Below, one piece after another: positions 22,845 to 31,917 of a stretch of 64,000 nt of DNA. The notes below the pieces were generated by a model. It did no database searches, had not been told where the DNA came from, and was given only the letters and a program-made list of their open reading frames with translations. This stretch comes from Schinkia azotoformans LMG 9581 (GTDB taxonomy: Bacteria > Bacillota > Bacilli > Bacillales > Bacillaceae_J): the NCBI RefSeq assembly GCF_000307855.1, contig NZ_AJLR01000044.1, forward strand, positions 62,001-126,000. Direction: 5' to 3'. A program made the position numbers and the translations under genes. The stretch's first letter is position 1, and the number at the start of each line of letters is the position of its first letter.

Positions 22845-24329
22845 ATGGCCAAAGATGTAATCACCAAACCTCTAGTGGAGTTAAATAAACCTAAAAAAAG
22901 TTGCAAAGATATTTGTGCTGAATTCGAATTGGTTATTAATTCTTTAGATTGTTTGAGTGATTGTTATTTTTCAATAGTCGATGCAACAGGTAAAATTGTG
23001 TTCATATCAAAAGAATTTGAAAAATTTGACGGCTATAAAACCAGTGATATTTTAGGAAGAAATGTATTGGATGTATACAATTTAGGAGAACAAAATAGTG
23101 TGCATATGATAGCAATTCATGAAAGACGGATCATGAAGAATACGCTATTAAGGTACTCTGCAGCAAATGGTAAAATTGTTGAGCTCATAATGGATATATA
23201 CCCAGTTTTTTCTGAACAAGAGGTAATTGGTTCTGTTGCAATTAGCCGGGATACAAGCAAAATAAAAGAGCTTACAGATAAATTATCACAACTCCAAAAA
23301 GCCCTGTATCACCAAATGCAGAAAACGAACAATAACGGAACCCAGTTTTGTTTTGACGACATTATCGGATCCGGCGAAAGATTGCAAAGAGTTATTAATA
23401 ATGCAAAAAAAATGGCTAGTTCAGAATCAAGAATTATGATATTAGGAGAAACAGGAACAGGAAAGGAACTCTTTGCCCAAAGTATCCATAACTTCAGTTC
23501 AAGAGCTGCTGAACCTTTTATCGCAGTAAACTGCTCCGCCATACCCGATACTTTATTAGAGAGCATCTTATTTGGAACAACGAAAGGTGCATTTACAGGT
23601 GCCATGGATAAAGCTGGACTGTTTGAAGAAGCAAAAAATGGCACACTCTTTCTTGATGAGCTTAATTCAATGAGTATCGTTCTTCAGGCTAAATTATTGA
23701 GAGCGCTGGAAACAAATCGAATTCGCAGGGTTGGTGGCAACAAAGAAATACCTGTAAACCCCCGAATTATTAGTGCTATGAATATAGATCCAATCGAAGC
23801 CATTGAAACTGAAAAACTAAGAAGTGATTTTTATTATAGGCTTGCTGTGGTCACTTTAGATATTCCGCCTTTACGGGACAGAAAAGAGGATATTACCACT
23901 TTATCTTGGTGTTATATTAAAAAGTATAACAAAATCTTAGGTAGAAAAATTGACAAGATTTCTGATGAAGTAGTTCAAATGATGGAAAGTTATAACTGGT
24001 CAGGAAACGTTCGTGAATTAAGCCATTGTATTGAACATGCAATGAACATTATTGATCCTAACGATACTTCCTTGCAGGCTCGGCATTTACCTCCTTTCCT
24101 TCAGGACAAGACACTCAAGAAAAATATACCACCGATCAATGTCTCGAAATTTAATGATTATAAACAAATGATGCAACAGGTTGAAAAGGATATTTTGACA
24201 GAAGCATTGAAAAGAAATAACGGCAATATCAACCAAACTGCTAAGGAGTTTAATCTATCAAGACAATGCTTGCATTATAAATTAAAGCGTTTAGATATTG
24301 ATGTACAGCATGAGATTCATATTGAATAA
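22845..24329 (+). CDS. Sigma-54-dependent activator with PAS domain (enhancer-binding protein)
   Basis: The 494-residue activator has a PAS sensor at about 30-140 (SIVDATGKIVFISKEFEKFDG), an AAA+ domain at about 165-400 and a Fis-type helix-turn-helix at the end (NINQTAKEFNLSRQCLHYKLKRL). The AAA+ part shows Walker A GETGTGKE, the sigma-54-contacting loop GAFTGA, Walker B GTLFLDE and the arginine-finger region NPRIISAMN. Such proteins hydrolyse ATP to open promoters held by RpoN. The gene sits beside a long leftward catabolic cluster whose first promoter at 36945 is of the -24/-12 type, so it is the probable activator. AAGGAG precedes the ATG. The PAS ligand is unknown; carnitine, crotonobetaine or redox state are candidates. 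Confidence 0.92.
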   Translation: MAKDVITKPLVELNKPKKSCKDICAEFELVINSLDCLSDCYFSIVDATGKIVFISKEFEKFDGYKTSDILGRNVLDVYNLGEQNSVHMIAIHERRIMKNTLLRYSAANGKIVELIMDIYPVFSEQEVIGSVAISRDTSKIKELTDKLSQLQKALYHQMQKTNNNGTQFCFDDIIGSGERLQRVINNAKKMASSESRIMILGETGTGKELFAQSIHNFSSRAAEPFIAVNCSAIPDTLLESILFGTTKGAFTGAMDKAGLFEEAKNGTLFLDELNSMSIVLQAKLLRALETNRIRRVGGNKEIPVNPRIISAMNIDPIEAIETEKLRSDFYYRLAVVTLDIPPLRDRKEDITTLSWCYIKKYNKILGRKIDKISDEVVQMMESYNWSGNVRELSHCIEHAMNIIDPNDTSLQARHLPPFLQDKTLKKNIPPINVSKFNDYKQMMQQVEKDILTEALKRNNGNINQTAKEFNLSRQCLHYKLKRLDIDVQHEIHIE

Positions 24330-24335
24330 CTCCCC

Positions 24336-24376
24336 AATCGTATTAGCAAAAAACATGCTGGTACGATTTTTTTATT
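24336..24376 (+). terminator. Intrinsic terminator after the sigma-54 activator
   Basis: AATCGTATTAGC (24336-24347) pairs with GCTGGTACGATT (24357-24368) with two G-T pairs, followed by TTTTTATTTTA. Confidence 0.8.
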
Positions 24377-24381
24377 TTAAA

Positions 24382-25290
24382 TTACTTATTCGCTTTTTCA
24401 CGGGTGACGTAATCTTTAGCTAGATTTGAATATCCAATCAGAATAACAGCAGAAATAATCATTATACACCCCATCGATGTTTGCCAACTTAGTGGTTCAT
24501 CTAAAATGAAAATACCCGCCACCAGACTAACCACCGGTTCAAATGTACTAAGTATAGAAGCATTGATTGATCCAATACTTTGTACACCTTTTATAAAGAA
24601 AATCATTGCCATAGAAGAACAAAAAAAGCTTAACAAAGTTACATAAAAAAAGCCTTTTAATGTAATCGGTAGCATCATTGACCAATTCCCTCTCATTAAA
24701 ATGAATATCAGAAATACGAGCGATGAAATTAGGCACGAATAAAATGCTAACACTAGACTGTCCATCTTTTTTAGCTGATGATGGTTAATTAACAAAACAT
24801 AAATGACAAAAAATACAGCTGAACTAATCGCAAGGGTAACGCCGCGTAGAGAAAAATTACTTCCCCCTGGACTAGCTACTAGATAGATGCCTGTCAAAGA
24901 TATTACTAGGGCCATCCATTTATAACAGTTTAATTTTTCATGATAAATAAAATAAGCTAACAGCATAATAATTACTGGAAACAAGTAATGTAGCGAGGTA
25001 GCAATGCCGGAGCTTATATATTTATAAGATAATGATAGAGTAAGATTGGTGGCGATATAACCAATGAAAATCGATAAAAACAATGGTCTTATCTGTTGTT
25101 TCCTTACACGCGAATCAATCCTGCGATAGTGCATAGCTATTCGTATCATAACCGCAGCTAAACCAAAACGAAGAAAGCTAATCTCCGAAATAGAGAGGCC
25201 GGTTGCATAGGCCTGTTTGGTCCATATTGGCATAAATCCAAAAAGAGTTGCGGCAGCAATAATTAGACTCATTCCTCGAAGTTGTTTCAT
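24382..25290 (-). CDS. EamA-family (DMT) transporter
   Basis: The 302-residue membrane protein has about ten helices arranged as two EamA repeats (the second begins GSNFSLRGVTLAISSAVFF). The ends show the family-typical VVSLVAGIFILDEPLSW motif at about 258-274. Members export amino acids, metabolites or toxic compounds. It follows the MFS gene on the same strand with a 113-bp gap and lies at the end of the sigma-54-linked cluster, so co-transcription is possible but not certain. Substrate unknown. Confidence 0.88.
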   Translation of the reverse strand: MKQLRGMSLIIAAATLFGFMPIWTKQAYATGLSISEISFLRFGLAAVMIRIAMHYRRIDSRVRKQQIRPLFLSIFIGYIATNLTLSLSYKYISSGIATSLHYLFPVIIMLLAYFIYHEKLNCYKWMALVISLTGIYLVASPGGSNFSLRGVTLAISSAVFFVIYVLLINHHQLKKMDSLVLAFYSCLISSLVFLIFILMRGNWSMMLPITLKGFFYVTLLSFFCSSMAMIFFIKGVQSIGSINASILSTFEPVVSLVAGIFILDEPLSWQTSMGCIMIISAVILIGYSNLAKDYVTREKANK

Positions 25291-25403
25291 AAAATGGACC
25301 TCTCATAGATATTGCATAGTTTTTTGGTATCAGAGAAGCCGGTAGCTAGGAGAGAAGATCCCATTACCGGCTTTTATTTCATTTGTGTTGAATTAACAAT
25401 GGT

Positions 25404-26741
25404 TTAAGCAAGCTTATTCTTTTTATATTTAAAATCTACAGAACTTGATTGTGCTAACGTTAATCCTTTTGTCTCAGGAGCCATCGCTATTGAAACAATC
25501 AATCCAAGCACGGAAATAGCGACCCCAATCATCATTGTTGGTCCAATGCCATGAGAAGCCATGAAAATAGGTAATGTATAAGTGGATAAGACTGTTCCTA
25601 TCCGACTAAAAGCCATTGCAGCACCTACCGCCGAAGCCCTAATCTCTGTTGGAAAAAGTTCATTTGGATAAAGCCATTGCAGAATACCAGGACCGCCGGA
25701 AAAGAATGCGTATATAGCAAAGGCAGCTACGACAACCACTATATTAGCATTGGGAAAGATCCCTAAAACAGCTAATGCCATACTCATGATGGCGAAGCTC
25801 CCAATAAGCAAGGGGCGGCGTCCAATTGAATTCAGCCAGAACATAGCAGGTATGCAACCGATTAAGAAAAACATACTGATCACAATATCTCCTAAAATCA
25901 CCTGTTTTCCAACACCGAATCCAAATGCACTCATAATCTGCGGGCCAAACGTATATAAACCAAACATCGGAACAACCTGACAAGCCCATATTGTTCCAAC
26001 AAACAACATTCTCTTAAAATAGCCTTTTTCAAAAATCTTGCTATAGCGAGTCTTTTTTACTTCTTCTTTTTCCAATTCGATATCATCGCCAAATAACCTA
26101 TGAACGATTGCCCTAGCCTCATCAGTGCGCCCTTTGCTCAGCAGCCATCGTGGTGACTCTGGCGTGCCCCATCGACCAATCAGTAAGATCACACATGGAA
26201 TAAAAGCACTTCCAAGCATAAAGCGCCAACCGTCTTCAACGTCAATGAGATAATAACCAACAACATCAGCAGCGGTAGCACCGATGTACCAAACCGCCGC
26301 GATAAAGCCAATTGAAATAGCTCTGTATTTCCTTGGCGTAAATTCTGCTACTAGTGAAGTGGCAATCGGATAATCTGCCCCAATCACTATTCCGATTAAA
26401 AACCTCATTATAACGAGCTGCAAAGGAGTGGTTACAAACATGGTTGCAACAGAAATGAGCGCAATGGCAATGATATCGATGGTAAACATTTTTTGGCGTC
26501 CAACTATATCTGTTAAATAACCGAATACGGCTGTACCGATAAAAATCCCCGCCAATGCCGCTGCACCAACTAATGCATTCCAATGTGCATCTAAATGCAG
26601 TTCTGGACCCAGTTGGGCAAGGGCGACTCCTATAATAACGAGAACATAGCCGTCCAAGAATGGTCCGCCACTAGCAAAAAGGATCATTTTCTTGAGAAAA
26701 GGCGTTAACTCAAAATCATCAAGTGTTTTTTTCGTCTTCAT
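25404..26741 (-). CDS. MFS transporter (sugar/aromatic-acid porter type)
   Basis: The 445-residue major facilitator has about twelve helices, the loop 2-3 motif GYLTDIVGRQKMF at about 75-87, RFLIGIVIGADYPIATSLVAEFTPRKYR with the D-R/K pairing at about 115-140 and a second-half NSIGRRPLL motif. I chose ATG 26741 because GGGAG precedes it by about nine bases; an upstream in-frame ATG at 26774 lacks such a site. It lies between the carnitine-type genes and an EamA carrier, 100 bp after the MaoC gene, so it may move a substrate or product of that pathway. Related porters carry organic acids, quaternary amines or sugars. Confidence 0.88.
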   Translation of the reverse strand: MKTKKTLDDFELTPFLKKMILFASGGPFLDGYVLVIIGVALAQLGPELHLDAHWNALVGAAALAGIFIGTAVFGYLTDIVGRQKMFTIDIIAIALISVATMFVTTPLQLVIMRFLIGIVIGADYPIATSLVAEFTPRKYRAISIGFIAAVWYIGATAADVVGYYLIDVEDGWRFMLGSAFIPCVILLIGRWGTPESPRWLLSKGRTDEARAIVHRLFGDDIELEKEEVKKTRYSKIFEKGYFKRMLFVGTIWACQVVPMFGLYTFGPQIMSAFGFGVGKQVILGDIVISMFFLIGCIPAMFWLNSIGRRPLLIGSFAIMSMALAVLGIFPNANIVVVVAAFAIYAFFSGGPGILQWLYPNELFPTEIRASAVGAAMAFSRIGTVLSTYTLPIFMASHGIGPTMMIGVAISVLGLIVSIAMAPETKGLTLAQSSSVDFKYKKNKLA

Positions 26742-26841
26742 AGTTTTTATCTCCCTTTTCCTAACCACTATCAACCTGTTTTGCTTTCTACCACAGCAGC
26801 CCGTTTACATTTTCATTGCTTACAAAATTCCGCTAACGTTA

Positions 26842-27702
26842 TTATTTCCATTCAATAATGCCAAAGTTCAAATATGGCTTAGCTTGTGTATAAGCATCAA
26901 TTACTCTGAAATGAATTTTATTGTCCGCCATTTTCCACATTTGCGTCTTAATTGTTGCACCAGGAAGAAGAGAAGCAGTAATACGAGTTTTAAAGCGTGT
27001 TAATCTTTCAGGTTCCCCAGGAATAAATGTATTAATAAAATGACGACAAGCCACACCTGCAAAACTCACAGCATGAAGAATGGGCTTCATTTGACCATTT
27101 GCTTTGGCATATTCCCAATCGATATGCTGAGGATGATAATCTCCTGACAATCTGTAAATGAGTGCTTGATTCTCAGGAATTCGTTCCTCAACTTCAAAAT
27201 CAGGTTCTCTATCTGGAATTTCAACGATATCCTTTGGTGGTTTTGGACCTCCGAATCCGCCATCATAAATTAAACAATCCCAGCTTTCGTTAGTGAAGAT
27301 CTTCTCACCTGTTTCATCAAAAGTTTCTCCTATATGCTGTGCTAATAAGCCTCTGTCCGGGCCGCGATCATATAACCCTTTTAGTAGTACATACGTGCTT
27401 AATTTCCCCGATAATTTGGTCAGCGGCTTGTGAAATTGCAAATCAAAGCCCCAATGAAGAGAGCCTGCATAATTATAGCCATAATCAATTGTTTTCGTAA
27501 CTTCACTATCTACTATTGGCATTGCTGCAAACATAGGAAGGATTTTTAAATCCTTTTCGTAAACATATTGCAAGTCTGTTTTTCCATCAATGCCAGCACC
27601 GCAGCCTAGCGCAAACAAAATTAAATCTCTGAAATTGTACTCTCTTTCAAAAGGTCCAAATGTTTGTCCAACCATTTCCATCTTAATAGCCACTTTACTC
27701 AT
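26842..27702 (-). CDS. MaoC-family enoyl-CoA hydratase (double hot-dog)
   Basis: The 286-residue protein resembles type 2 enoyl-CoA hydratases: an N-terminal degenerate hot-dog (REYNFRDLILFALGCGAG) and a C-terminal catalytic hot-dog with the hydratase-2 motif YRLSGDYHPQHIDWEYAKANG at about 182-202, where Asp and His are catalytic, followed by PILHAVSFAGVACRHF. It would hydrate a 2-enoyl-CoA to the (R)-3-hydroxyacyl-CoA. It is the last gene of the cai/fix-like operon and occupies the place of CaiD, the crotonase-fold crotonobetainyl-CoA hydratase of enterobacteria. GAGAGG is very close to the ATG at 27702, so GTG at 27693 is a possible true start. Use of crotonobetainyl-CoA is inferred from context. 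Confidence 0.83.
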   Translation of the reverse strand: MSKVAIKMEMVGQTFGPFEREYNFRDLILFALGCGAGIDGKTDLQYVYEKDLKILPMFAAMPIVDSEVTKTIDYGYNYAGSLHWGFDLQFHKPLTKLSGKLSTYVLLKGLYDRGPDRGLLAQHIGETFDETGEKIFTNESWDCLIYDGGFGGPKPPKDIVEIPDREPDFEVEERIPENQALIYRLSGDYHPQHIDWEYAKANGQMKPILHAVSFAGVACRHFINTFIPGEPERLTRFKTRITASLLPGATIKTQMWKMADNKIHFRVIDAYTQAKPYLNFGIIEWK

Positions 27703-27710
27703 CCTCTCGA

Positions 27711-29267
27711 TTATTTAAGTAATTTTTTTTGCACTTTATAAGTACAGGTTCTTGGTAAGGACTTCCTTATTTCTATAAAAGAAGGCACTTTAAATTTTGC
27801 CATATGACCCTTACAATATTCTAAAATTTCTTCTTGATTGAGCACTTCACCATCTTTTACAATAATAAAGGCTTTAACCGCCTGATCACGAATAGGATCA
27901 GGTACACCGATTACAGCAGCTTCTTCAATTTTCGGGTGAGTCATAAGAACATTTTCAATTTCCGTAGTGGAGATATTTTCACCAGATCGTTTAATCATAT
28001 TTACTTTTCGGTCAACAAAGTAAAACCAGCCTGATTCATCTACATAGCCCTTATCACCTGTATGCATCCAGCCATCAGGACTTAATGTCTTTCTTGTTGC
28101 TTCCGGATCATTATGATATTCCTTCATGAGTGTTCTGCCGGGTACACCTTTTATATAGATTTCTCCGATTGTATTTGGAGGGAGTTCATTGCCTTCCTCA
28201 TCAATAATTTTCGCTTCATACGTTAATCCTGGCTTTCCTATTGAAGGCCAATGTCTTTCCCCACATGGAGAGTCACCGATTACACCTACGAGAGATTCGC
28301 TTAAGCCGTAAGAATTGAAAAGTCTCACATTAAAGCGCTCTTCAAACTCATTCTTTTCCTTTTCTGTAAGCGCAAGGTAAAAAAACACTTCGCGAAGACA
28401 ATGGTTTTTTTCCCACTTCTGTTGTGGCTGCATCATCATTGTTCGAATCATCATCGGTATACATTCGGTTATCGTTGCTTGATAACTAAAGATCTGCTTC
28501 CAAAACCTTCTTGCACTATATTTAGCAACTGAAATTAATGTTCCACCGGCAATTAAGATCGGCATCATCGTGTTGAGTTGAAAATCAACATGAAATGCTG
28601 GCATGATCGTTAAAAACCGATCATCGTTCCTTAATGAAAGCTGCCAAGCAGTGAAAATACCTGCAAAAATCATATTGGCATGTGTGATAACAACCCCCTT
28701 TGGCATGGAGGTAGTACCTGATGTAAACAAGATTTCCGCAACATCATCACTCGTTAACGGTCTGTTTTCCTTTAATTTAACGGGTTGTGCTTCTTTATTT
28801 TCCCAAAAGTTGATCGTACCGGGAGTATGGTCTTTACTTCGGGCAAGTAGTAAATGTTTGATGCCATTATCGGGAATTTGTCCATTGGTATGATAATAAG
28901 GCAAAAACTCTTCTTCAATAACGGCAGCAACAACACCTCCACATTTTTTAATGATATATTCACATTCCTCTTGGGTTAATTGTGTATTTAAAGGAACCAT
29001 GATAGCTCCAATTTTTGCGAGTCCAAACCAAGACATTAAAAACTCCGGGCAATTATAAAGCTGAATTGCAACCTTATCCCCTTTTTGGATTCCTAAATCA
29101 AGGAAAAGATTGGCCGTCTTATTGATCTCTTCGTTAAAATGTTGATAAGAAAATTCCTGTATCTTATCATCGCAGCCATGAAAGATCAAGACCGTTTTTT
29201 CACCGTTAATCCAGACCATCTCATCCCAGATATCTCGTATAGTCTTGTTCCCCACTATATCTGCCAT
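27711..29267 (-). CDS. caiC: AMP-forming CoA ligase, CaiC-like (carnitine/betaine-CoA ligase)
   Basis: The 518-residue ANL-family ligase has the phosphate loop LFTSGTTSMPKGVV at about 180-193, the A5 motif FNSYGLSESLVG, hinge segment DGWMHTGDKGYVDESGWFYFVDRKVNMIKRSGE and a C-terminal lysine in PRTCTYKVQKKLL. Within the carnitine cluster it probably forms carnityl-, gamma-butyrobetainyl- or crotonobetainyl-CoA from the free acid, priming the CaiB transferase cycle. GAGGTGG precedes the ATG at 29267 by five bases; the open frame extends three codons to a GTG. The substrate is assigned from gene order: plain sequence only supports a medium-size acyl-CoA ligase. Confidence 0.83.
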   Translation of the reverse strand: MADIVGNKTIRDIWDEMVWINGEKTVLIFHGCDDKIQEFSYQHFNEEINKTANLFLDLGIQKGDKVAIQLYNCPEFLMSWFGLAKIGAIMVPLNTQLTQEECEYIIKKCGGVVAAVIEEEFLPYYHTNGQIPDNGIKHLLLARSKDHTPGTINFWENKEAQPVKLKENRPLTSDDVAEILFTSGTTSMPKGVVITHANMIFAGIFTAWQLSLRNDDRFLTIMPAFHVDFQLNTMMPILIAGGTLISVAKYSARRFWKQIFSYQATITECIPMMIRTMMMQPQQKWEKNHCLREVFFYLALTEKEKNEFEERFNVRLFNSYGLSESLVGVIGDSPCGERHWPSIGKPGLTYEAKIIDEEGNELPPNTIGEIYIKGVPGRTLMKEYHNDPEATRKTLSPDGWMHTGDKGYVDESGWFYFVDRKVNMIKRSGENISTTEIENVLMTHPKIEEAAVIGVPDPIRDQAVKAFIIVKDGEVLNQEEILEYCKGHMAKFKVPSFIEIRKSLPRTCTYKVQKKLLK

Positions 29268-29338
29268 TTCTTCCACCTCTTAACATAACTCAGATCTTAC
29301 ACCTGTTAGATTTGCTAAGCATCGTTCCTTGTTGTAAA

Positions 29339-29623
29339 TTATCCGTGGCGAAATTCTACTCCCATTGTTCCCTCAGGAAACTCCCATTTCTTGATAATTG
29401 TACCTAAGCACAGAATCCTGCATGTACCGCATTCGAGACAGCCCGCGTAATCAAAAGACAGGCTGCCATTTTCATTGAGCTTGTACAGCCCACCTGGACA
29501 GGCATTGACGAGCTTCATTTTCTCCTTCATATCTGGGTAATTAGGGTCAATCTCAATATGAGCATTTCCCTCATCAACAAAATACTTATTCACACCTAAT
29601 TTTTCTTCAATAGATACACTCAT
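29339..29623 (-). CDS. fixX: Ferredoxin-like protein FixX
   Basis: The 94-residue electron carrier has the FixX hallmarks: a first half NACPGGLYKLNENG and the iron-sulfur cluster motif C-L-E-C-G-T-C-R-I-L-C at about 66-76 in a GSLSFDYAGCLECGTC context. It passes electrons to or from FixC, the ETF-quinone oxidoreductase-like flavoprotein. The start overlaps the fixC stop by ATGA, indicating translational coupling. It belongs to the cai-fix operon. Confidence 0.92.
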   Translation of the reverse strand: MSVSIEEKLGVNKYFVDEGNAHIEIDPNYPDMKEKMKLVNACPGGLYKLNENGSLSFDYAGCLECGTCRILCLGTIIKKWEFPEGTMGVEFRHG

Positions 29624-30909
29624 ACGGATTTAACCCCCTTAAGACCATCTTTCGCTAGATTCATAAGACCAACGGCTTTTAAGTGCTTCATCGCTTTTTT
29701 GCGTAATGGAACAGCAGGCTTTCCGTCTATTACAAACATATCTGCCATAATATCTGCTAACATAGCTGGATATTGATTGAAAATGCGTGGATTTTCCATA
29801 AATCCTGGGAAGTTTTTATATACATCTAGGTCATTCATAATAAAGCTTTGATCAAGCATTGTTTTGTAGCTTTTGAGAGTCGATGCACTAAAGTTGCCCC
29901 TTTTCTTCGCTTCAAGAACCGCCTTGGCTGCCAGTTCTCCGGATGTTATCGCTAAATCCATTCCTCTAACCATATAGCCGATATTCAAACAAAATCCCGC
30001 AGCATCACCGCAAATGAGGAAGCCATCACCATATAATGTTGATACCATAGATAATCCTGCTTCAGGAACGACGTGACCGCTTCTTTCAAGAAGCTTGCCA
30101 TCCTTAATTAAAGGGGCAACTTCAGGATGACTCGTAAATGCAGTTAGCATTTCGTCTATTGTTTTGTCACTTTCGCCGATATGCTCAAGACCTAAAACTA
30201 AACCAATGGAGATACTTTCCTTATTCGTGTACAGGAAGCCCCCACCGACAAGTCCGTTGCTTGGGGAACCGGCAAACAAACAGGCTGCACCTTCATTGCC
30301 AGTTAATCCAAAGCGGTCTTCAATCACCTCTTTTGGCAGACCATAGACTTCCTTGACGCCAACAGCCACCTGGGATGGCTTGACTCTTTCTCTCAGTCCA
30401 GCTTTTTCCGCTAGAAGGGAGTTGACACCGTCTGCTAAAATCACAACATCAGCTTTCATTTCCTCCCCACCGCAAATTACACCAGTGACACGATTATTTT
30501 CTATAATTAATTCGTCTACCCTTATTCCAGCAGCAGTAACGGCACCTGCTTCTTCCGCCTTTTCAAAAAGCCAGCGGTCAAACTCACCACGCATCACGAC
30601 ATAGGAATCACTCCCATTTTTAGCAAGGCGCGGGGAATGATAATCCATTGTTACTGCATCTTGTTCCGTCATCATGCAAATACGTTCTTTTACAACCCTT
30701 CTCTCTACTGGTGCTTCTTCGGCAAAGCTAGGAATTATTTTTTCTAAACTGTGAGCGTAGAGACGCCCACCAGTCATATTTTTGGAACCACCGTAATTCC
30801 CTCTTTCAATGAGTAAAACCTCAAGGCCCTCCTGCGCCAAAACATAAGCTGCAGTTGAACCAGCAAGACCTCCCCCAACAATAATGGCGTCAAATCCGTT
30901 CTCGCTCAA
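29620..30909 (-). CDS. fixC: FixC, ETF-quinone oxidoreductase-like flavoprotein
   Basis: The 429-residue flavoprotein starts with the Rossmann FAD motif IIVGGGLAGSTAAYVLAQEGL at about 9-29 and has the second FAD-binding segment YGDGFLICGDAAGFCLN at about 295-311. With FixA, FixB and FixX it forms an electron-transfer complex; in FixABCX systems bifurcation sends electrons to quinone and to a low-potential carrier, or to an acyl-CoA dehydrogenase. The start is TTG at 30909 with GAGGTGAG upstream. It is the third fix gene, downstream of fixB by 47 bp. Confidence 0.92.
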   Translation of the reverse strand: MSENGFDAIIVGGGLAGSTAAYVLAQEGLEVLLIERGNYGGSKNMTGGRLYAHSLEKIIPSFAEEAPVERRVVKERICMMTEQDAVTMDYHSPRLAKNGSDSYVVMRGEFDRWLFEKAEEAGAVTAAGIRVDELIIENNRVTGVICGGEEMKADVVILADGVNSLLAEKAGLRERVKPSQVAVGVKEVYGLPKEVIEDRFGLTGNEGAACLFAGSPSNGLVGGGFLYTNKESISIGLVLGLEHIGESDKTIDEMLTAFTSHPEVAPLIKDGKLLERSGHVVPEAGLSMVSTLYGDGFLICGDAAGFCLNIGYMVRGMDLAITSGELAAKAVLEAKKRGNFSASTLKSYKTMLDQSFIMNDLDVYKNFPGFMENPRIFNQYPAMLADIMADMFVIDGKPAVPLRKKAMKHLKAVGLMNLAKDGLKGVKSV

Positions 30910-30956
30910 CGCTTCTCACCTCTCTATGAAAATTTTGGTAAAGCCTAGAAAACTCA

Positions 30957-31892
30957 CTAGGCTTTAAGTTTTTCAATAATCTGTGGTAGTACTTTATAAA
31001 TATCAGCAACAAGACCAATATCAACCTGTTTGAAAACTGGCGCATTTTTATCCTTATTAATAGCCACTAATGTTTTTGCCTGATTAACCCCAACCATGTG
31101 CTGAATTTGACCTGATATACCGATAGAAAGATAGATATCTGGCTTAAGTACTACACCTGATACACCGATATAGCGCTCCTTGCTCATCCACTTCTCGCCT
31201 TCCGCAATTGGACGGCTACATGCCATTTCAGCCCCTACTAAAGAAGCAAGTTCCTCCGCCATTTTTATGTCATCTTTAGATGCAAACCCTCTTCCGACAC
31301 CAACAACTCGTTTTGCAGCACTTAAATTAACGACTTCTCCTTGTTTTGGACGAGTTTCAAGAACACGAATTCCAGACTGCTCAGCTTTAGCCTCAAGCTT
31401 AATCACATTCACTTGCCTTGATTCGTCTTTTGGTATTGCTTCAAATACACCTGTTCCTGTTGTTACGATCACTGTTTCAGATAATGCTTTTTCCGTTCTA
31501 ATTGCTGCTCCACCGTAAACCAGATGTTTGACAACGATGCTGCCATCTTCTGCGGCAAACTCAGAAATATTTGATAGAGTGCTAGTACCTAGTTGTGAAG
31601 CAATTTTTCCAGCAAGGAGCTTTCCTCTTGTAGAGGAATAAACCATCACAAGGTTGGGCTTTTCTTCACGAAGCAATTCCGCTATAGGTTGTGAATTTGC
31701 TTCCATTATGGCATTCCCATTTTGTTCAAATAAATAGACTTGGTCCGCTCCTAGAAAGCTTGCTTCTTCTGCTTGGGCTTGGCCCCCAAATAAAACAGCC
31801 GTTACATGCTCACCAAGCTTACGTCCGCCACCGCATAATTCCCCAATAGTATTTTGATCGTCAGTTATTATCCATACTTTTTTTACTGCCAT
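30957..31892 (-). CDS. fixB: Electron-transfer flavoprotein alpha subunit FixB
   Basis: The 311-residue ETF alpha-type subunit has the N-terminal ETF domain and the C-terminal FAD-binding domain with RVVGVGRGFASKDDIKMAEELASLVGAEMACSRPIAEG at about 208-245 and VLKPDIYLSIGISGQIQHMVG at about 258-278, which contacts the FAD. It pairs with FixA to shuttle electrons between an acyl-CoA dehydrogenase and FixC/FixX. ATG 31892 has GAGGTGGAG upstream; an open extension of eight codons begins just after the fixA stop. Confidence 0.93.
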   Translation of the reverse strand: MAVKKVWIITDDQNTIGELCGGGRKLGEHVTAVLFGGQAQAEEASFLGADQVYLFEQNGNAIMEANSQPIAELLREEKPNLVMVYSSTRGKLLAGKIASQLGTSTLSNISEFAAEDGSIVVKHLVYGGAAIRTEKALSETVIVTTGTGVFEAIPKDESRQVNVIKLEAKAEQSGIRVLETRPKQGEVVNLSAAKRVVGVGRGFASKDDIKMAEELASLVGAEMACSRPIAEGEKWMSKERYIGVSGVVLKPDIYLSIGISGQIQHMVGVNQAKTLVAINKDKNAPVFKQVDIGLVADIYKVLPQIIEKLKA

Positions 31893-31917
31893 GATATCTC
31901 CACCTCTTTTTATCAAA

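Noticed and set aside
25333-25377. Hairpin AAGCCGGTA...TACCGGCTT as terminator of the MFS gene
   Set aside because: The T tract follows the stem on the plus strand only, where no gene is read; on the MFS strand it is followed by TCTCTG, so it is left unassigned.
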